DNA of 10,798 nucleotides, from the NCBI GenBank assembly GCA_002771395.1, contig PCSS01000248.1:425-11222 (forward strand), in the 5' to 3' direction. Of this stretch, positions 1 through 8,101 are shown in pieces. This stretch comes from Bacteroidetes bacterium CG23_combo_of_CG06-09_8_20_14_all_32_9. Lineage in GTDB: Bacteria; Bacteroidota; Bacteroidia; Bacteroidales; GWA2-32-17. Made by a program: the position numbers and the translations under genes. How positions within the stretch are numbered: the first letter of the stretch is position 1; each line of letters begins with the position of its first letter. Under the pieces are notes generated by a model. It did no database searches. It worked only from the letters and a program-made list of their open reading frames with translations, and was not told where the DNA came from.

Positions 1-108
1 GAGTTATTTCGTTTAAAGTTTAATAAAATTTGAATTATTTTATTGTTCTTTAACATATTTTTAAATCGGGAAAACATGGTATTTTTTTTAAATCATTAAT
101 AATTTTTC

Positions 109-116
109 TATTTTTG
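109..116 (+). promoter_or_regulatory. Bacteroidota-type -7 promoter box (TATTTTTG)
   Basis: The octamer matches the TAnnTTTG -7 consensus of the Bacteroidota primary sigma factor. Nineteen bases upstream, where TTTG would be expected at -33, there is TTTT (86-89), so the upstream element is weak. Transcription would begin near 121-124, just before the first strong hairpin, which makes this a sensible start for the RNA described next. In such AT-rich DNA the box can occur by chance. Confidence 0.4.
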
Positions 117-120
117 TGTT

Positions 121-300
121 GGACAAATTAAATAAAACTTTTCAAAGAGAGGCAGGCACTATACCTGCTTCTTTGAAAAGAAATATTTTGATTTATCTGC
201 ATAACAAAGTACTTACGTTAAAGAGGAACATGTAGATACCGCATTATGTGATGTTATTTCACATTGGTACAAAGCGTGTTCCTTTCTTTTTTTTATTTGT
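121..300 (+). ncRNA. Candidate structured small RNA, possibly 6S-like
   Basis: About 180 bases without coding potential carry two substantial hairpins. The first pairs 138-148 with 170-180 (11 perfect pairs) and continues as GCAGG (152-156) with CCTGC (164-168) around a 7-base loop. The second pairs 224-232 with 275-283 (9 pairs including one G-U), then TACC (237-240) with GGTA (266-269), then ATGTGA (246-251) with TCACAT (259-264). It is followed by an 8-base T run (287-294) suited to intrinsic termination. AAATAAAA (130-137) could also pair with TTTTATTT (291-298), closing the whole molecule. Size, promoter box and terminator fit a free-standing sRNA. 6S-Flavo or Bacteroidales-1 type RNAs are the obvious comparisons, but I cannot confirm the family. 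On the minus strand the first hairpin is followed by a T-rich tract and could instead act as a terminator. Confidence 0.45.
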
Positions 301-314
301 TTTCTTGAAATAGG

Positions 315-353
315 CGCTTTGCCATCAAACTCTTGATAGCGACGATTTTTTTT
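315..353 (+). terminator. Terminator-like hairpin followed by eight T
   Basis: CGCT (315-318) pairs with AGCG (338-341) and ATCAA (324-328) with TTGAT (333-337) around the loop ACTC. The left arm has a 5-base bulge (319-323). Eight T follow at 346-353, four bases after the stem. It could be a second terminator for the small RNA upstream. The bulge makes it weak. Confidence 0.3.
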
Positions 354-569
354 AATCCGTGGCAACAATTTTTTTCTGCCGGGTAATTACAATTCAAATA
401 TTATTTTTAATTTTACATAACATAATATTAGTGTAAGAAAATTTAACTTTCGTCATAGAATTTGAATAATTAATATTATATTTCGGCTTATTTTATTAAC
501 ATTTTTTTTCGCTACAAGTTGAATTAACAACATATATTAATATTATTCAGATTTTTAGCAACAAGTACT

Positions 570-591
570 GGTTAGCGTAAAAACGATAACC
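570..591 (+). promoter_or_regulatory. Hairpin in the 5' leader of the histidine kinase gene
   Basis: GGTTAGCG (570-577) and CGATAACC (584-591) form an 8-base stem with one G-A mismatch around TAAAAA. It lies immediately before a second hairpin that contains the kinase start codon. As a DNA palindrome it could also be an operator. Nothing in the sequence decides between these. Confidence 0.3.
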
Positions 592-613
592 ATTTCAAAA
601 TAATATTGAAATG
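591..613 (+). promoter_or_regulatory. Hairpin that includes the ATG of the histidine kinase gene
   Basis: CATTTCAA (591-598) is the exact reverse complement of TTGAAATG (606-613), with a 7-base AT loop. The final ATG (611-613) is the first in-frame start codon of the kinase, so in the mRNA the start would be base-paired. The stem is AT-rich and only moderately stable. A role in limiting translation is an inference. Confidence 0.35.
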
Positions 614-2518
614 TTTAAAAAAGGCAAGAAAATATCATAACATGGTTTTATAATAACCTCTGTATTAATTTATATTACAGGGGTAATAATTTATTCTTTT
701 TGGTCATATTACAGTCAAAAACACGAAATAATTTCTCAGGTTAATAAAAAACTTTATAAAGCTGCCATTAGTTTAGATTACCTGCTTCCACAAGATTATA
801 ACGATAGGGCTATTAACCCTGACACTATTCCCAAAATTGAGTTTTATGAAATTACAGATTTATTAAGTAAGCAAAGCGAAAATCTGGGAGTTAAATATAT
901 ATATTCGGTTGTGCTTTATAATGGTAAAATTTATTTTACCACATCATCGGCAACCTCCGAAGAAATGCTTACCAACGAAAATTTAACTTACTATTGGCAG
1001 GAATATACCGAAGCAGATACATCTTTTTATAACTCTTTTAACAGAGATTTTCCAACCTTTTCGGAATATACTGACAGATGGGGAACTTTTAGAACAATAA
1101 TAATTCCCAAAACCAACCATACAGGAAGAAAATACCTGCTTTGTGCCGATATGGAAATCAGTTTTATCAGAGAAACATTAATACGTGAGGTTTTCTTTAC
1201 ATTAGCTAAAACTTTGTTTTTACTTATCATAGTAATTCCATTTGTTTATATACTTTTTATAAACTATCGAAAATATTCCACAGACCTTGAAGAAAAAGTA
1301 ATACAACGGACAATGATTATGGAAGAAGAAATACTAAAAAGAAAAAAAACTGAAGACAAACTTCGTCAATCCGAAGAAACATTTTCTATTTCATTTAATC
1401 GTGTTCCTGTTCCAATGTTTATAATGGATATTAACGGAAATATTGTTGATGTTAACAAATCGTTTGAAGAAATTACAGGACTTAAAAAGAATAAAATAAA
1501 AGGTCATTATATATTATCGTTGCCATTTTTTGAATCGGCTACCGATTTCGACTATATCAAAAAAAATACTCAAACAAATGGTTCTGTCTTAAATTATGTA
1601 ATGAAATACTTGAAAATAACAGGAACTGGAAGCTGCTCTTTTTCAGGCGAATTAATTCAACTTAATGGAAAACCTAATATATTATCAATAGTTTTCGATA
1701 TTTCGGAACATCAGAAATACGAAAACAATTTAAAAAATGCCAAAGAAAAAGCTGAAGAAAGCGACCGTTTAAAATCTGTTTTTCTCGCAAATATGAGTCA
1801 CGAAGTGCGTACACCTTTGAATGTTATTATTGGGTTTTCCGATTTACTTAAAGATGAAAAACTAACATCGCAAACACGTAACGAATATATTGATATGATT
1901 ACTTCGAGCAGCCATAACCTGCTTGAACTTATAAACGATATTATTGATATTTCAAAAATTGAAGCCGGACAATTGCGAATTACCGAAACAACTTTTAATT
2001 TAAATCAATTACTTAAACAATTAATGCACTGGATAGAAAAAGATAAAAAAGATAAAGGAAAAGAAAATGTTGAAATTATTTTGTCTGCACCACTTCCCGA
2101 TTCCGGTTCAATAATTCTTACCGACCAGGGCAGGTTAAAACAGATACTGGTAAATTTGCTTACTAACGCTCTTAAATTTACAGATAAAGGAAGCATTGAG
2201 TTCGGTTATATTACCCGCGAAAGAGAACTGCAATTTTATATAAAAGATACAGGTACCGGCATTCGTAAAAGTAATTTACATTCTATATTTGAGCGTTTTA
2301 AACAAGCCGATGAAAACACCTCACAAAAATATGGAGGCACTGGTTTAGGATTAGCCATTACCAAAGCTATTATAGAACTTATGGGTGGAACAATATGGGT
2401 TGATTCAGAACCCAAAAAAGGCTCAACATTTTACTTTACATTACCTTTTAAACAGTTGCAAAAAGAAAATTTACACAATCGGACCGGGAATAAACACATT
2501 TTGAAAGATCTGGCTTAA
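611..2518 (+). CDS. Membrane-bound PAS-domain sensor histidine kinase with an early in-frame TAA
   Basis: A two-component sensor kinase that would autophosphorylate a histidine and pass phosphate to an unidentified response regulator. Numbering from ATG 611, residue 10 is a TAA (638-640). The frame is otherwise open for 635 codons. Residues 12-33 form a hydrophobic helix (FIITSVLIYITGVIIY...), followed by an extracytoplasmic sensor region of about 160 residues without a family I can name, and a second helix at about 198-218. Next come a charged coiled coil (220-255), a PAS domain (about 255-365), a HisKA dimer domain with phospho-acceptor His397 in SHEVRTP, and a HATPase domain with N box (Asn519), DTGTG, ERFKQ and GGTGLGLA. 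There is no receiver domain. The uninterrupted reading frame has its first conventional start at GTG 911 (535 aa), but this would discard the first membrane helix and half of the sensor, so I take 611 as the original start. The gene is convergent with aroK, and no response regulator gene is visible nearby. If the TAA is real and not read through, this is a pseudogene or a truncated kinase. Confidence 0.8.
638..640 (+). other. In-frame TAA at codon 10 of the histidine kinase
   Basis: The frame from ATG 611 reads MFKKGKKIS, TAA, then HGFIITSVLIYITG with no further stop before 2516. The positively charged stretch followed by a membrane helix is a normal N-terminus for such a kinase, which indicates that the two sides of the stop belonged to one protein. 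One base change from AAA, CAA, GAA, TCA, TTA, TAC or TAT would give this TAA. The original residue is unknown. Confidence 0.7.
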
Positions 2519-2540
2519 TATACTTTAGTTATTATTTTTA

Positions 2541-2556
2541 TGTGGCTAAAGCCACA
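2541..2556. repeat. Palindrome TGTGGCTAAAGCCACA
   Basis: A perfect 6-base stem with the loop TAAA, located 22 bases after the kinase stop codon. Its core GGCTAAAGCC resembles the two palindromes that follow at 2577-2650, so it probably belongs to the same repeat family. No T run follows on either strand, so it is not a convincing intrinsic terminator. Confidence 0.5.
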
Positions 2557-2576
2557 AAAGTACTAACTTATTTTAT

Positions 2577-2650
2577 CAGTCAGCTAAAGTAACTGCAATA
2601 GATTACAAATTATTTTGAGCAAATCTCTTGCAGTTGGCTTCAGCCAACTG
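2577..2650. repeat. REPIN-like inverted pair of palindromes
   Basis: Two related palindromes lie in inverted orientation. The left one (2577-2595) has the core CAGCTAAAGT, and the right one (2631-2650) is the perfect palindrome CAGTTGGCTTCAGCCAACTG. The arms extend into CTGCAATAGATT (2593-2604) and AATCTCTTGCAG (2622-2633), which pair with one mismatch around a 17-base spacer, so the whole 74 bases fold back on themselves. Most mismatches on the plus strand (A-C) become G-U pairs on the minus strand, so the folded RNA is more likely minus-strand, as in the 3' untranslated region of aroK. The arrangement is that of REP/REPIN elements spread by REP-associated (IS200-like) transposases. No transposase is present here, and copy number cannot be judged from one window. 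Confidence 0.5.
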
Positions 2651-2675
2651 AATATAAATTGCAGAAAAAAGGTAA

Positions 2676-3209
2676 TTAAATAAAATTTAAAGAAATAGAG
2701 TTGGTAAAGTATGGATTTAAGACTTTTACAAGCAAAGCCGACGAAATATTACGTGCATCAATTATTAAATGAGCCTTGTTATAAAATTCTGTTCTTTTGT
2801 TAATCAAATCTTCTACCCATATTTTTAACTCTTCATTGTTTTTGCTGCTAACAATTGGTCTAATTGTGTGTGACTTTATTAATCTTTTGCAAAGCAAAGC
2901 GGAATCAAGTTGCAGAAAAACAGTAACCCCGCATTTTCGCATATAATCCATATTATCTGAATAACATGGGGTTCCGCCACCTGTTGCTACTACTAAATTT
3001 GTGCTTAAATCTATTTGCCGAAGCAATTTATATTCAGTTTTACGAAAAGCCTCTTCACCATATCTGGTAAAATATTCATGAATTTTAATTTTTTCTTTTG
3101 ACACAAAAAAGGAATCCAAATCAATAAATTTGAAATTAAGATCGCCAGCAAGTTGCTTACCTAGTGTACTTTTGCCGCAACCCATAAATCCAATAAGGTA
3201 AATTATCAT
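2676..3209 (-). CDS. aroK: Shikimate kinase
   Basis: Phosphorylates the 3-hydroxyl of shikimate with ATP, a cytoplasmic step of the pathway to chorismate and aromatic amino acids. The 177 residues match the normal family length. Walker A is GFMGCGKST (7-15). Asp30 and Asp32 in FIDLDS fit the Mg/shikimate-binding site. Arg56 (FRKTE) and the GGG motif (77-79, ATGGGT) are shikimate-binding elements. RP at 117-118 lies in the lid, and Arg139 (KRTEFY) is the usual C-terminal arginine. The ATG start is directly before the P-loop strand, as in other family members. It lies 78 bases downstream of parC on the same strand, so co-transcription is possible but unproven. Its 3' flank holds the REPIN-like palindromes. 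Confidence 0.95.
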   Translation of the reverse strand: MIIYLIGFMGCGKSTLGKQLAGDLNFKFIDLDSFFVSKEKIKIHEYFTRYGEEAFRKTEYKLLRQIDLSTNLVVATGGGTPCYSDNMDYMRKCGVTVFLQLDSALLCKRLIKSHTIRPIVSSKNNEELKIWVEDLINKRTEFYNKAHLIIDARNISSALLVKVLNPYFTNSISLNFI

Positions 3210-3287
3210 ATTTATACTTTAACAGGTAACAAAGAAATAAATAGAAATATATTTACGTATTTCAACATACATCAACTTGCAGTATAA

Positions 3288-5966
3288 TTATAAATTTAAT
3301 GTCATTTGTTTTGGATGTGCATGTCCGGTATTTTTTTTGTTAAGTTTATCGGATGTAACAATTTCGGGAACATTTGAAGTTGTTGGCGGAATATTTTCAT
3401 GCTCAGGTTCTTCTTCTTTTAAAGGTTGAAGCCATTCAAAACCTGCTATTTCGAAAGTTGAAATCCGCTTTCCATGAGCTTTGTAGCTTTTTACTCCAAT
3501 AAATTCTTCCACTATAATTTTTTCGGGTGAACGGTTTTTATGTTTTCCCCCATACCGCACTTTTACACAAGGATATTTATATGTATTAAATGTTACCAAC
3601 CGCGATTCAGGATTGTCGCCAATAAATGAATTAAATTTTTCATTTTCTTCTGCCTGAAAGCGTTTTAGGTAATAAAAATTTTGTTCACCATCAAAGAAAA
3701 TTACTGTAAAAATCTTATTGGGATTATATTTTTCGATATAAATAAGGTCTTCTTCAAAGTGATTTTCAAGGTCGTACGAATAAATTTTATAGCAACCCGA
3801 TTGCATTAAAGTAATAATTTTATTGTTTCCAATAAATTCTCCTAACAGCTTGCCGCGACCGTCAGTATTTAAGCGTTTTACATCTTCGTCAAAAGAAACC
3901 TGAATGCCGCCAAGGGTTGATGCTCCCTGTTCTTTTAACTGAATTTTGTGAATATCGTTCTTTGTTACAATATTGCCAAACGAATTGCGACCTTTAATAG
4001 CTAACTTACTAAAATCTACTTCAATAATCAGTTTTTTTAACTTCGGTTTTGGTTTCAAACAAACCTTAACTAATTCTGCTTCACCATTTTTGTTAGCGGT
4101 AAACCACAATATTTTACTATTTTCGGTACCTTTTGTAAGATTATAAAGTTTATCGTGTGTGATACCTTTAACCGCAAAACGTTTCATTAATGCCGGGCCA
4201 TATTTACCATCTTTGTAAATAACATTATAAATGGTACGTTCGTCACCTTTAAGATAAACGGCAATGTGAACTATGTTTTTCCCGGCAAAAGCTTTGTCGG
4301 TAACTTTTGAAACCTGGTATGTTCCGTCGCGCATAAAAACTATTACATCGTCAATGTCGGAGCAATCACTAATATATTCATCCTTTTTTAAGCCTGTTCC
4401 GAAAAATCCTTCTTCGCGGTTTACATATAGTTTTTCGTTAGCTACCACTACTTTAGTCGCCTGAATATTTTCAAAATTACGAAGTTCAGTTTTGCGTTCT
4501 TTGCCTGCACCAAAATTTTTCTTTATCTGCTTATAATAATTAATTGTATATAAAACGAGGTTTTGCAAGTGATTTTTAACTTCTTCCATTTCTTCCTCAA
4601 CATTTTTTATATGCCTGTCGGCTTCAAAAGCGTTGAATTTTGAAATGCGTTTTATTTTAATTTCAACTAATTTAGCAACATCTTCGTCAGTTATATCTCG
4701 CTGCAATAGTTTACGATACGGTTTTAATCCTGCGTAGATGGTTTTAATAATTGCTTCCCATGTTTCGCATTCTTCTATTTTGCGGTAAATACGTTTTTCA
4801 ATAAAAATCTTTTCCAAACTACTGAAATACCAGTCTTCATTAAGTTCGTTCAACCGAATTTCGAGTTCCATTTTCAGCAAAGCAAGAGTTCTGTCGGCAC
4901 TGGCTTTTAATATTTCTTTTACACCTATAAAACGCGGTCTGTCATTGGAAATTACACAAACATTTGGTGATACCGAAATTTCGCAACCTGTAAAAGCGTA
5001 AAGTGCATCAATAGTTTTATCTGGCGATGAGCCGGGAACCAAATAAATTACAATTTCAACATTTTCGGCAGTATTATCGTCAATTTTCTTTATCTTGATT
5101 TTACCTTTTTCGTTTGCTTTTAAAACAGATTCGATAAGTTTTTCGGTAGTAGTGCCAAAAGGCAAATCGGTAATAACAAGTGTTTTGCTGTCAACTTTTT
5201 TTATGCGGGCACGAATTTTAACTACACCTCCACGAAGCCCGTCGTTATATCGCGAAATATCTGCCATACCTCCGGTTAAAAAATCGGGATAAAGTTCAAA
5301 GTCTTCTTTTTTCAGATAAGCGATAGAAGCATCAATTAGTTCGTTAAAGTTGTGTGGCAATATTTTTGAAGCAAGACCAACTGCGATTCCCTCAACGCCC
5401 TGTGCCAGTAACAGAGGAAATTTTACAGGAAGAGTAACGGGTTCTTTGTTTCTGCCATCGTAAGAAAGTTTCCACTGTGTAGTTTTAGGGTTAAACATTA
5501 CGGCATTGGCAAATTTTGAAAGTCGTGCCTCAATATAACGGGGAGCTGCAGCACTATCGCCTGTATAAATATTTCCCCAGTTTCCTTGGGTATCTATAAG
5601 TAAATCTTTTTGTCCTAATTGCACCAAAGCTTCACCAATAGATGCGTCGCCATGCGGGTGATATTGCATGGTAAAACCAATGATATTGGCCACTTTGTTA
5701 TAGCGACCGTCATCCATGCGTTTCATAGAATGAAGGATACGCCGCTGAACGGGTTTTAAACCATCATTTAAATGAGGAACGGCGCGTTCTAAAATTACAT
5801 AAGAAGCATATTCGAGAAACCAATCTTTGTACATACCCGAAAGTCGGGTAGTTTTTGCTGTAACCGGCACTTGTGAATAAGAAGTATTTGATATTTTGGA
5901 ACTTTCACCTTCGGGTTCATTTTCCCAGTCACTGTTATCGTCATTTATTTGTTCTATATCGCTCAT
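3288..5966 (-). CDS. parC: DNA topoisomerase IV subunit A (Bacteroidota type)
   Basis: The DNA-cutting subunit of a type II topoisomerase, working with the ParE subunit encoded just upstream to decatenate and relax DNA. The protein is 892 residues. After an acidic N-terminal tail (1-40), the breakage-reunion domain starts at about 43 (LSGMYKDWFLEYASYVILERAVP). It has the helix-turn-helix motif HPHGDASIGEALV (103-115) and the catalytic tyrosine Tyr144 in APRYIEARLS. A long helical coiled-coil segment follows (about 370-480), then a beta-rich C-terminal region (about 510-850) in place of a classical repeated GyrA propeller with an obvious GyrA box. The C-terminal 40 residues are again low-complexity and end in QMTLNL. 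The residue equivalent to the quinolone-contacting serine is Ala108, with Ser109 next to it, which I believe is usual for this subfamily. The start is ATG 5966, 114 bases after the parE stop. The close sequence match to the second Bacteroidota topoisomerase, and not to GyrA, is why I call it parC. Confidence 0.92.
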   Translation of the reverse strand: MSDIEQINDDNSDWENEPEGESSKISNTSYSQVPVTAKTTRLSGMYKDWFLEYASYVILERAVPHLNDGLKPVQRRILHSMKRMDDGRYNKVANIIGFTMQYHPHGDASIGEALVQLGQKDLLIDTQGNWGNIYTGDSAAAPRYIEARLSKFANAVMFNPKTTQWKLSYDGRNKEPVTLPVKFPLLLAQGVEGIAVGLASKILPHNFNELIDASIAYLKKEDFELYPDFLTGGMADISRYNDGLRGGVVKIRARIKKVDSKTLVITDLPFGTTTEKLIESVLKANEKGKIKIKKIDDNTAENVEIVIYLVPGSSPDKTIDALYAFTGCEISVSPNVCVISNDRPRFIGVKEILKASADRTLALLKMELEIRLNELNEDWYFSSLEKIFIEKRIYRKIEECETWEAIIKTIYAGLKPYRKLLQRDITDEDVAKLVEIKIKRISKFNAFEADRHIKNVEEEMEEVKNHLQNLVLYTINYYKQIKKNFGAGKERKTELRNFENIQATKVVVANEKLYVNREEGFFGTGLKKDEYISDCSDIDDVIVFMRDGTYQVSKVTDKAFAGKNIVHIAVYLKGDERTIYNVIYKDGKYGPALMKRFAVKGITHDKLYNLTKGTENSKILWFTANKNGEAELVKVCLKPKPKLKKLIIEVDFSKLAIKGRNSFGNIVTKNDIHKIQLKEQGASTLGGIQVSFDEDVKRLNTDGRGKLLGEFIGNNKIITLMQSGCYKIYSYDLENHFEEDLIYIEKYNPNKIFTVIFFDGEQNFYYLKRFQAEENEKFNSFIGDNPESRLVTFNTYKYPCVKVRYGGKHKNRSPEKIIVEEFIGVKSYKAHGKRISTFEIAGFEWLQPLKEEEPEHENIPPTTSNVPEIVTSDKLNKKNTGHAHPKQMTLNL

Positions 5967-6080
5967 CTATTAATAAAAAATTATGTCCCAAATTTCAAGT
6001 TACAAACTATAAGCCCTCTTGGAATTAGAAATTAGTCAATTTTATTCGTTATTTACTTTTAAATATTGAGAAGTAACAAA

Positions 6081-7919
6081 TTATCCTTCTACAAAATCCG
6101 CTTCTACTTTTAAATTTTCAATAATAAACTCTTGCCGTTCGGGGGTGTTATTTCCCATATAATAAGAAAGCATGACTAACAGGTGGTCGTCTTTGCCTAG
6201 GTGAACAGAACTGAGGCGTATATTTTTACCAATAAAATATTGAAATTCGTCAGGAGAAATTTCACCCAATCCTTTAAAACGTGTAATTTCCGGATTTGAA
6301 CCAATTTTTTTAATTGCAGAAACTTTTTCCTGTTCGCTGTAACAGTACATTGTTTTTTGTTTGTTTCGTACTCTAAACAAGGGAGTTTGAAGAATATAAA
6401 CATGTCCGGTTTTAACCATGTCGGGGAAAAACTGAAGAAAAAAAGTAAGAAGTAAAAGCCTGATGTGCATTCCGTCCACATCGGCATCGGTAGCAATTAC
6501 AATGTTGTTATAACGAAGTTGTTCAATGCCTTCTTCAATATTTAAAGCTGCCTGCAAAAGATTAAGTTCTTCGTTTTCATAAACAATTTTTTTGGATTTA
6601 CCAAAAGTATTTTCGGGTTTGCCTTTTAAGCTAAAAACAGCCTGAGTATTTACATCGCGCGATTTAGTAATAGAACCGCTTGCCGAATCACCTTCAGTAA
6701 TAAAAAGTGTTGATTCGAGCTTACGTTCGTTACCGGAGTTATAATGCACCCTGCAATCACGGAGTTTTTTGTTGTGTAAACCGGCTTTTTTAGCAGATTC
6801 CCTGGCTTTTTTCTGAATGCCTGAAATAGCTTTACGTTCTTTTTCCGATTCCAGAATTTTTTTAAGAAGAATATCAGCAGTAGAAGGGTTTTTATGTAAA
6901 TAGTTATCAAGCGCTTCTTTTACAAAATCAATAATAAAATTACGAACCGTAGGTCCATTTGAACTAATATCTTTAGAGCCTAACTTAGTTTTGGTTTGCG
7001 ATTCAAAAACCGGCTCTTCTACTTTAATACTAATAGCTGCAATAAGCGAAGTACGAATGTCGCTGGCATCAAAATCTTTTTTGTAAAATTCGCGAATAGT
7101 TTTTACAATGGCTTCACGAAAAGCGATAAGGTGCGTACCGCCTTGTGTTGTGTGCTGACCGTTAACAAATGAATAATATACATCAATGTAACCTTCGTCG
7201 TGAGTAAGAGCAACTTCAATGTCATCTCCCTTTAAGTGAATTATTGGATAAAGCCCTTCACAGTTCATATTTTCATTTAACAGGTCGAGCAAACCGTTTT
7301 TTGAAATAAACTTTGTTCCGTTAAAATTAAGCGTGAGTCCGCTATTAAGAAAAACATAGTTTTTTACCCTGCTTTCAATATATTCAGGAATATACTTGAA
7401 GTTACCAAACAATTCTTCGTCGGGTATAAAAGATATTTCTACTCCGTTGGGTTCTTTAGTTGATTTTATTACTTTTTCGCTTATAAGGTTACCTTTTGCA
7501 AAAGAAACAATTTTGCCCTGTCCTTCGCGAAACGATTTAATTATAAATAATTGAGAAAGTGCGTTAACAGATTTTATTCCCACACCATTTAATCCAACAG
7601 CTTTTTTAAAAACTTTGGAATCGTATTTGGCGCCGGTATTCATTTTTGAAGCCACATCTACAACTTTTCCAAGTGGAATACCTCTGCCAAAGTCTCTTAC
7701 GCAAACCTCACCATCGTTTACCGAAAGTTCTATGGTTTTGCCAAAGTTCATAGCAAATTCATCTATAGAATTGTCTATTACTTCTTAAATAAGTACATAA
7801 ATACCATCATCGCTTGAGGAACCATCACCTAATTTCCCAATGTACATACCAGGGCGCCGACGTATATGCTCACGCCACTCAAGAGTTTTAATGGTATCTT
7901 CGGTATAATTAGTAACCAT
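6081..7919 (-). CDS. parE: DNA topoisomerase IV subunit B, interrupted by one in-frame TAA
   Basis: The ATPase subunit partnering ParC. From ATG 7919 the frame spans 612 codons, the normal family length, with a single stop at codon 45 (7785-7787). Before the stop it reads [19 protein letters not shown] and RPGMYIG, the standard ParE N-terminus. Straight after it comes [10 protein letters not shown] with catalytic Glu46 and Mg-binding Asn50. Further motifs are DFGRGIP (76-82), [14 protein letters not shown] (109-122), the QTKTKLGS loop with Lys310, and the TOPRIM domain with EGDSA (Glu409) and DADVDG (478-483). The C-terminus ending in VEADFVEG looks complete. The uninterrupted reading starts only at ATG 7751 (556 aa). 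That product would lack Glu46 and Asn50 and could not be an active ATPase. Family members have Lys at codon 45, so AAA to TAA is the simplest change. It may be an error, a real null mutation, or a read-through stop. Confidence 0.85.
7785..7787 (-). other. In-frame TAA at codon 45 of parE
   Basis: On the minus strand the local reading is [19 protein letters not shown]. From knowledge of the family the stop replaces a conserved lysine (LKEVIDNS type), a single A-to-T transversion of AAA. The reading frame is not shifted, and both sides are well conserved, so the interruption is one base and not a degraded region. Confidence 0.85.
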
Positions 7920-7935
7920 TCACTGATATTTTTTG

Positions 7936-7943
7936 CAAAGATA
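7936..7943 (-). promoter_or_regulatory. -7 promoter box upstream of parE (TATCTTTG)
   Basis: On the minus strand this octamer matches TAnnTTTG exactly and ends 16 bases before ATG 7919, giving a short leader of about 10 bases. No TTTG is found at the expected -33 spacing. Its place directly upstream of the ATG supports 7919 as the true parE start, as opposed to 7751. Confidence 0.45.
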
Positions 7944-8101
7944 TTTTATTTGTAAGTAAAATAGGAATTTCTTTATTAACAGAGAAATTAACAAGCAAGA
8001 TAGTTATTACTGACTTGAAAATGAAAGAATTAAATATTAGTAATTGTAACTATTCAGCCCATATTCTTTTTAGCCACAGATTATACCAATTTAAAAAAAT
8101 G

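Larger units (their letters stand above)
1..610. other. Non-coding region upstream of the histidine kinase gene
   Basis: No convincing protein-coding frame is visible in this AT-rich stretch on either strand. It contains a -7-like promoter box (109-116), a structured RNA candidate (about 121-300), a terminator-like hairpin with a T run (315-353) and two hairpins before the kinase start (570-613). Between about 360 and 565 I see only AT-rich sequence and no recognisable site. The left edge (1-100) gives no sign of the tail of an upstream gene. Confidence 0.6.

Noticed and set aside
315..400. Possible tRNA-like or tmRNA-like fragment with several GC-rich words
   Set aside because: No acceptor stem, T-loop or CCA end can be folded from it. 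Only a simple hairpin with a T run is supported.
911..2518. Histidine kinase starting at GTG 911 as a complete gene
   Set aside because: The same frame is open back to 641 and encodes a membrane helix and sensor sequence, with an ATG at 611 beyond one TAA. A start at 911 would leave a kinase without its first membrane segment.
6197..6910. Two minus-strand frames inside parE in another phase (6197-6496 and 6650-6910)
   Set aside because: They are shadows of the conserved parE frame. Their translations are low-complexity, phenylalanine/lysine-rich and match nothing.
6081..7751. parE as a complete 556-aa gene starting at ATG 7751
   Set aside because: The in-frame sequence upstream to 7919 encodes the conserved ParE N-terminus, including the ATP-site Glu and Asn, broken only by one TAA.
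638..7787. Reassignment of TAA to a sense codon throughout the genome
   Set aside because: All seven protein genes end in TAA at the length expected for their families, so TAA clearly works as the normal stop.
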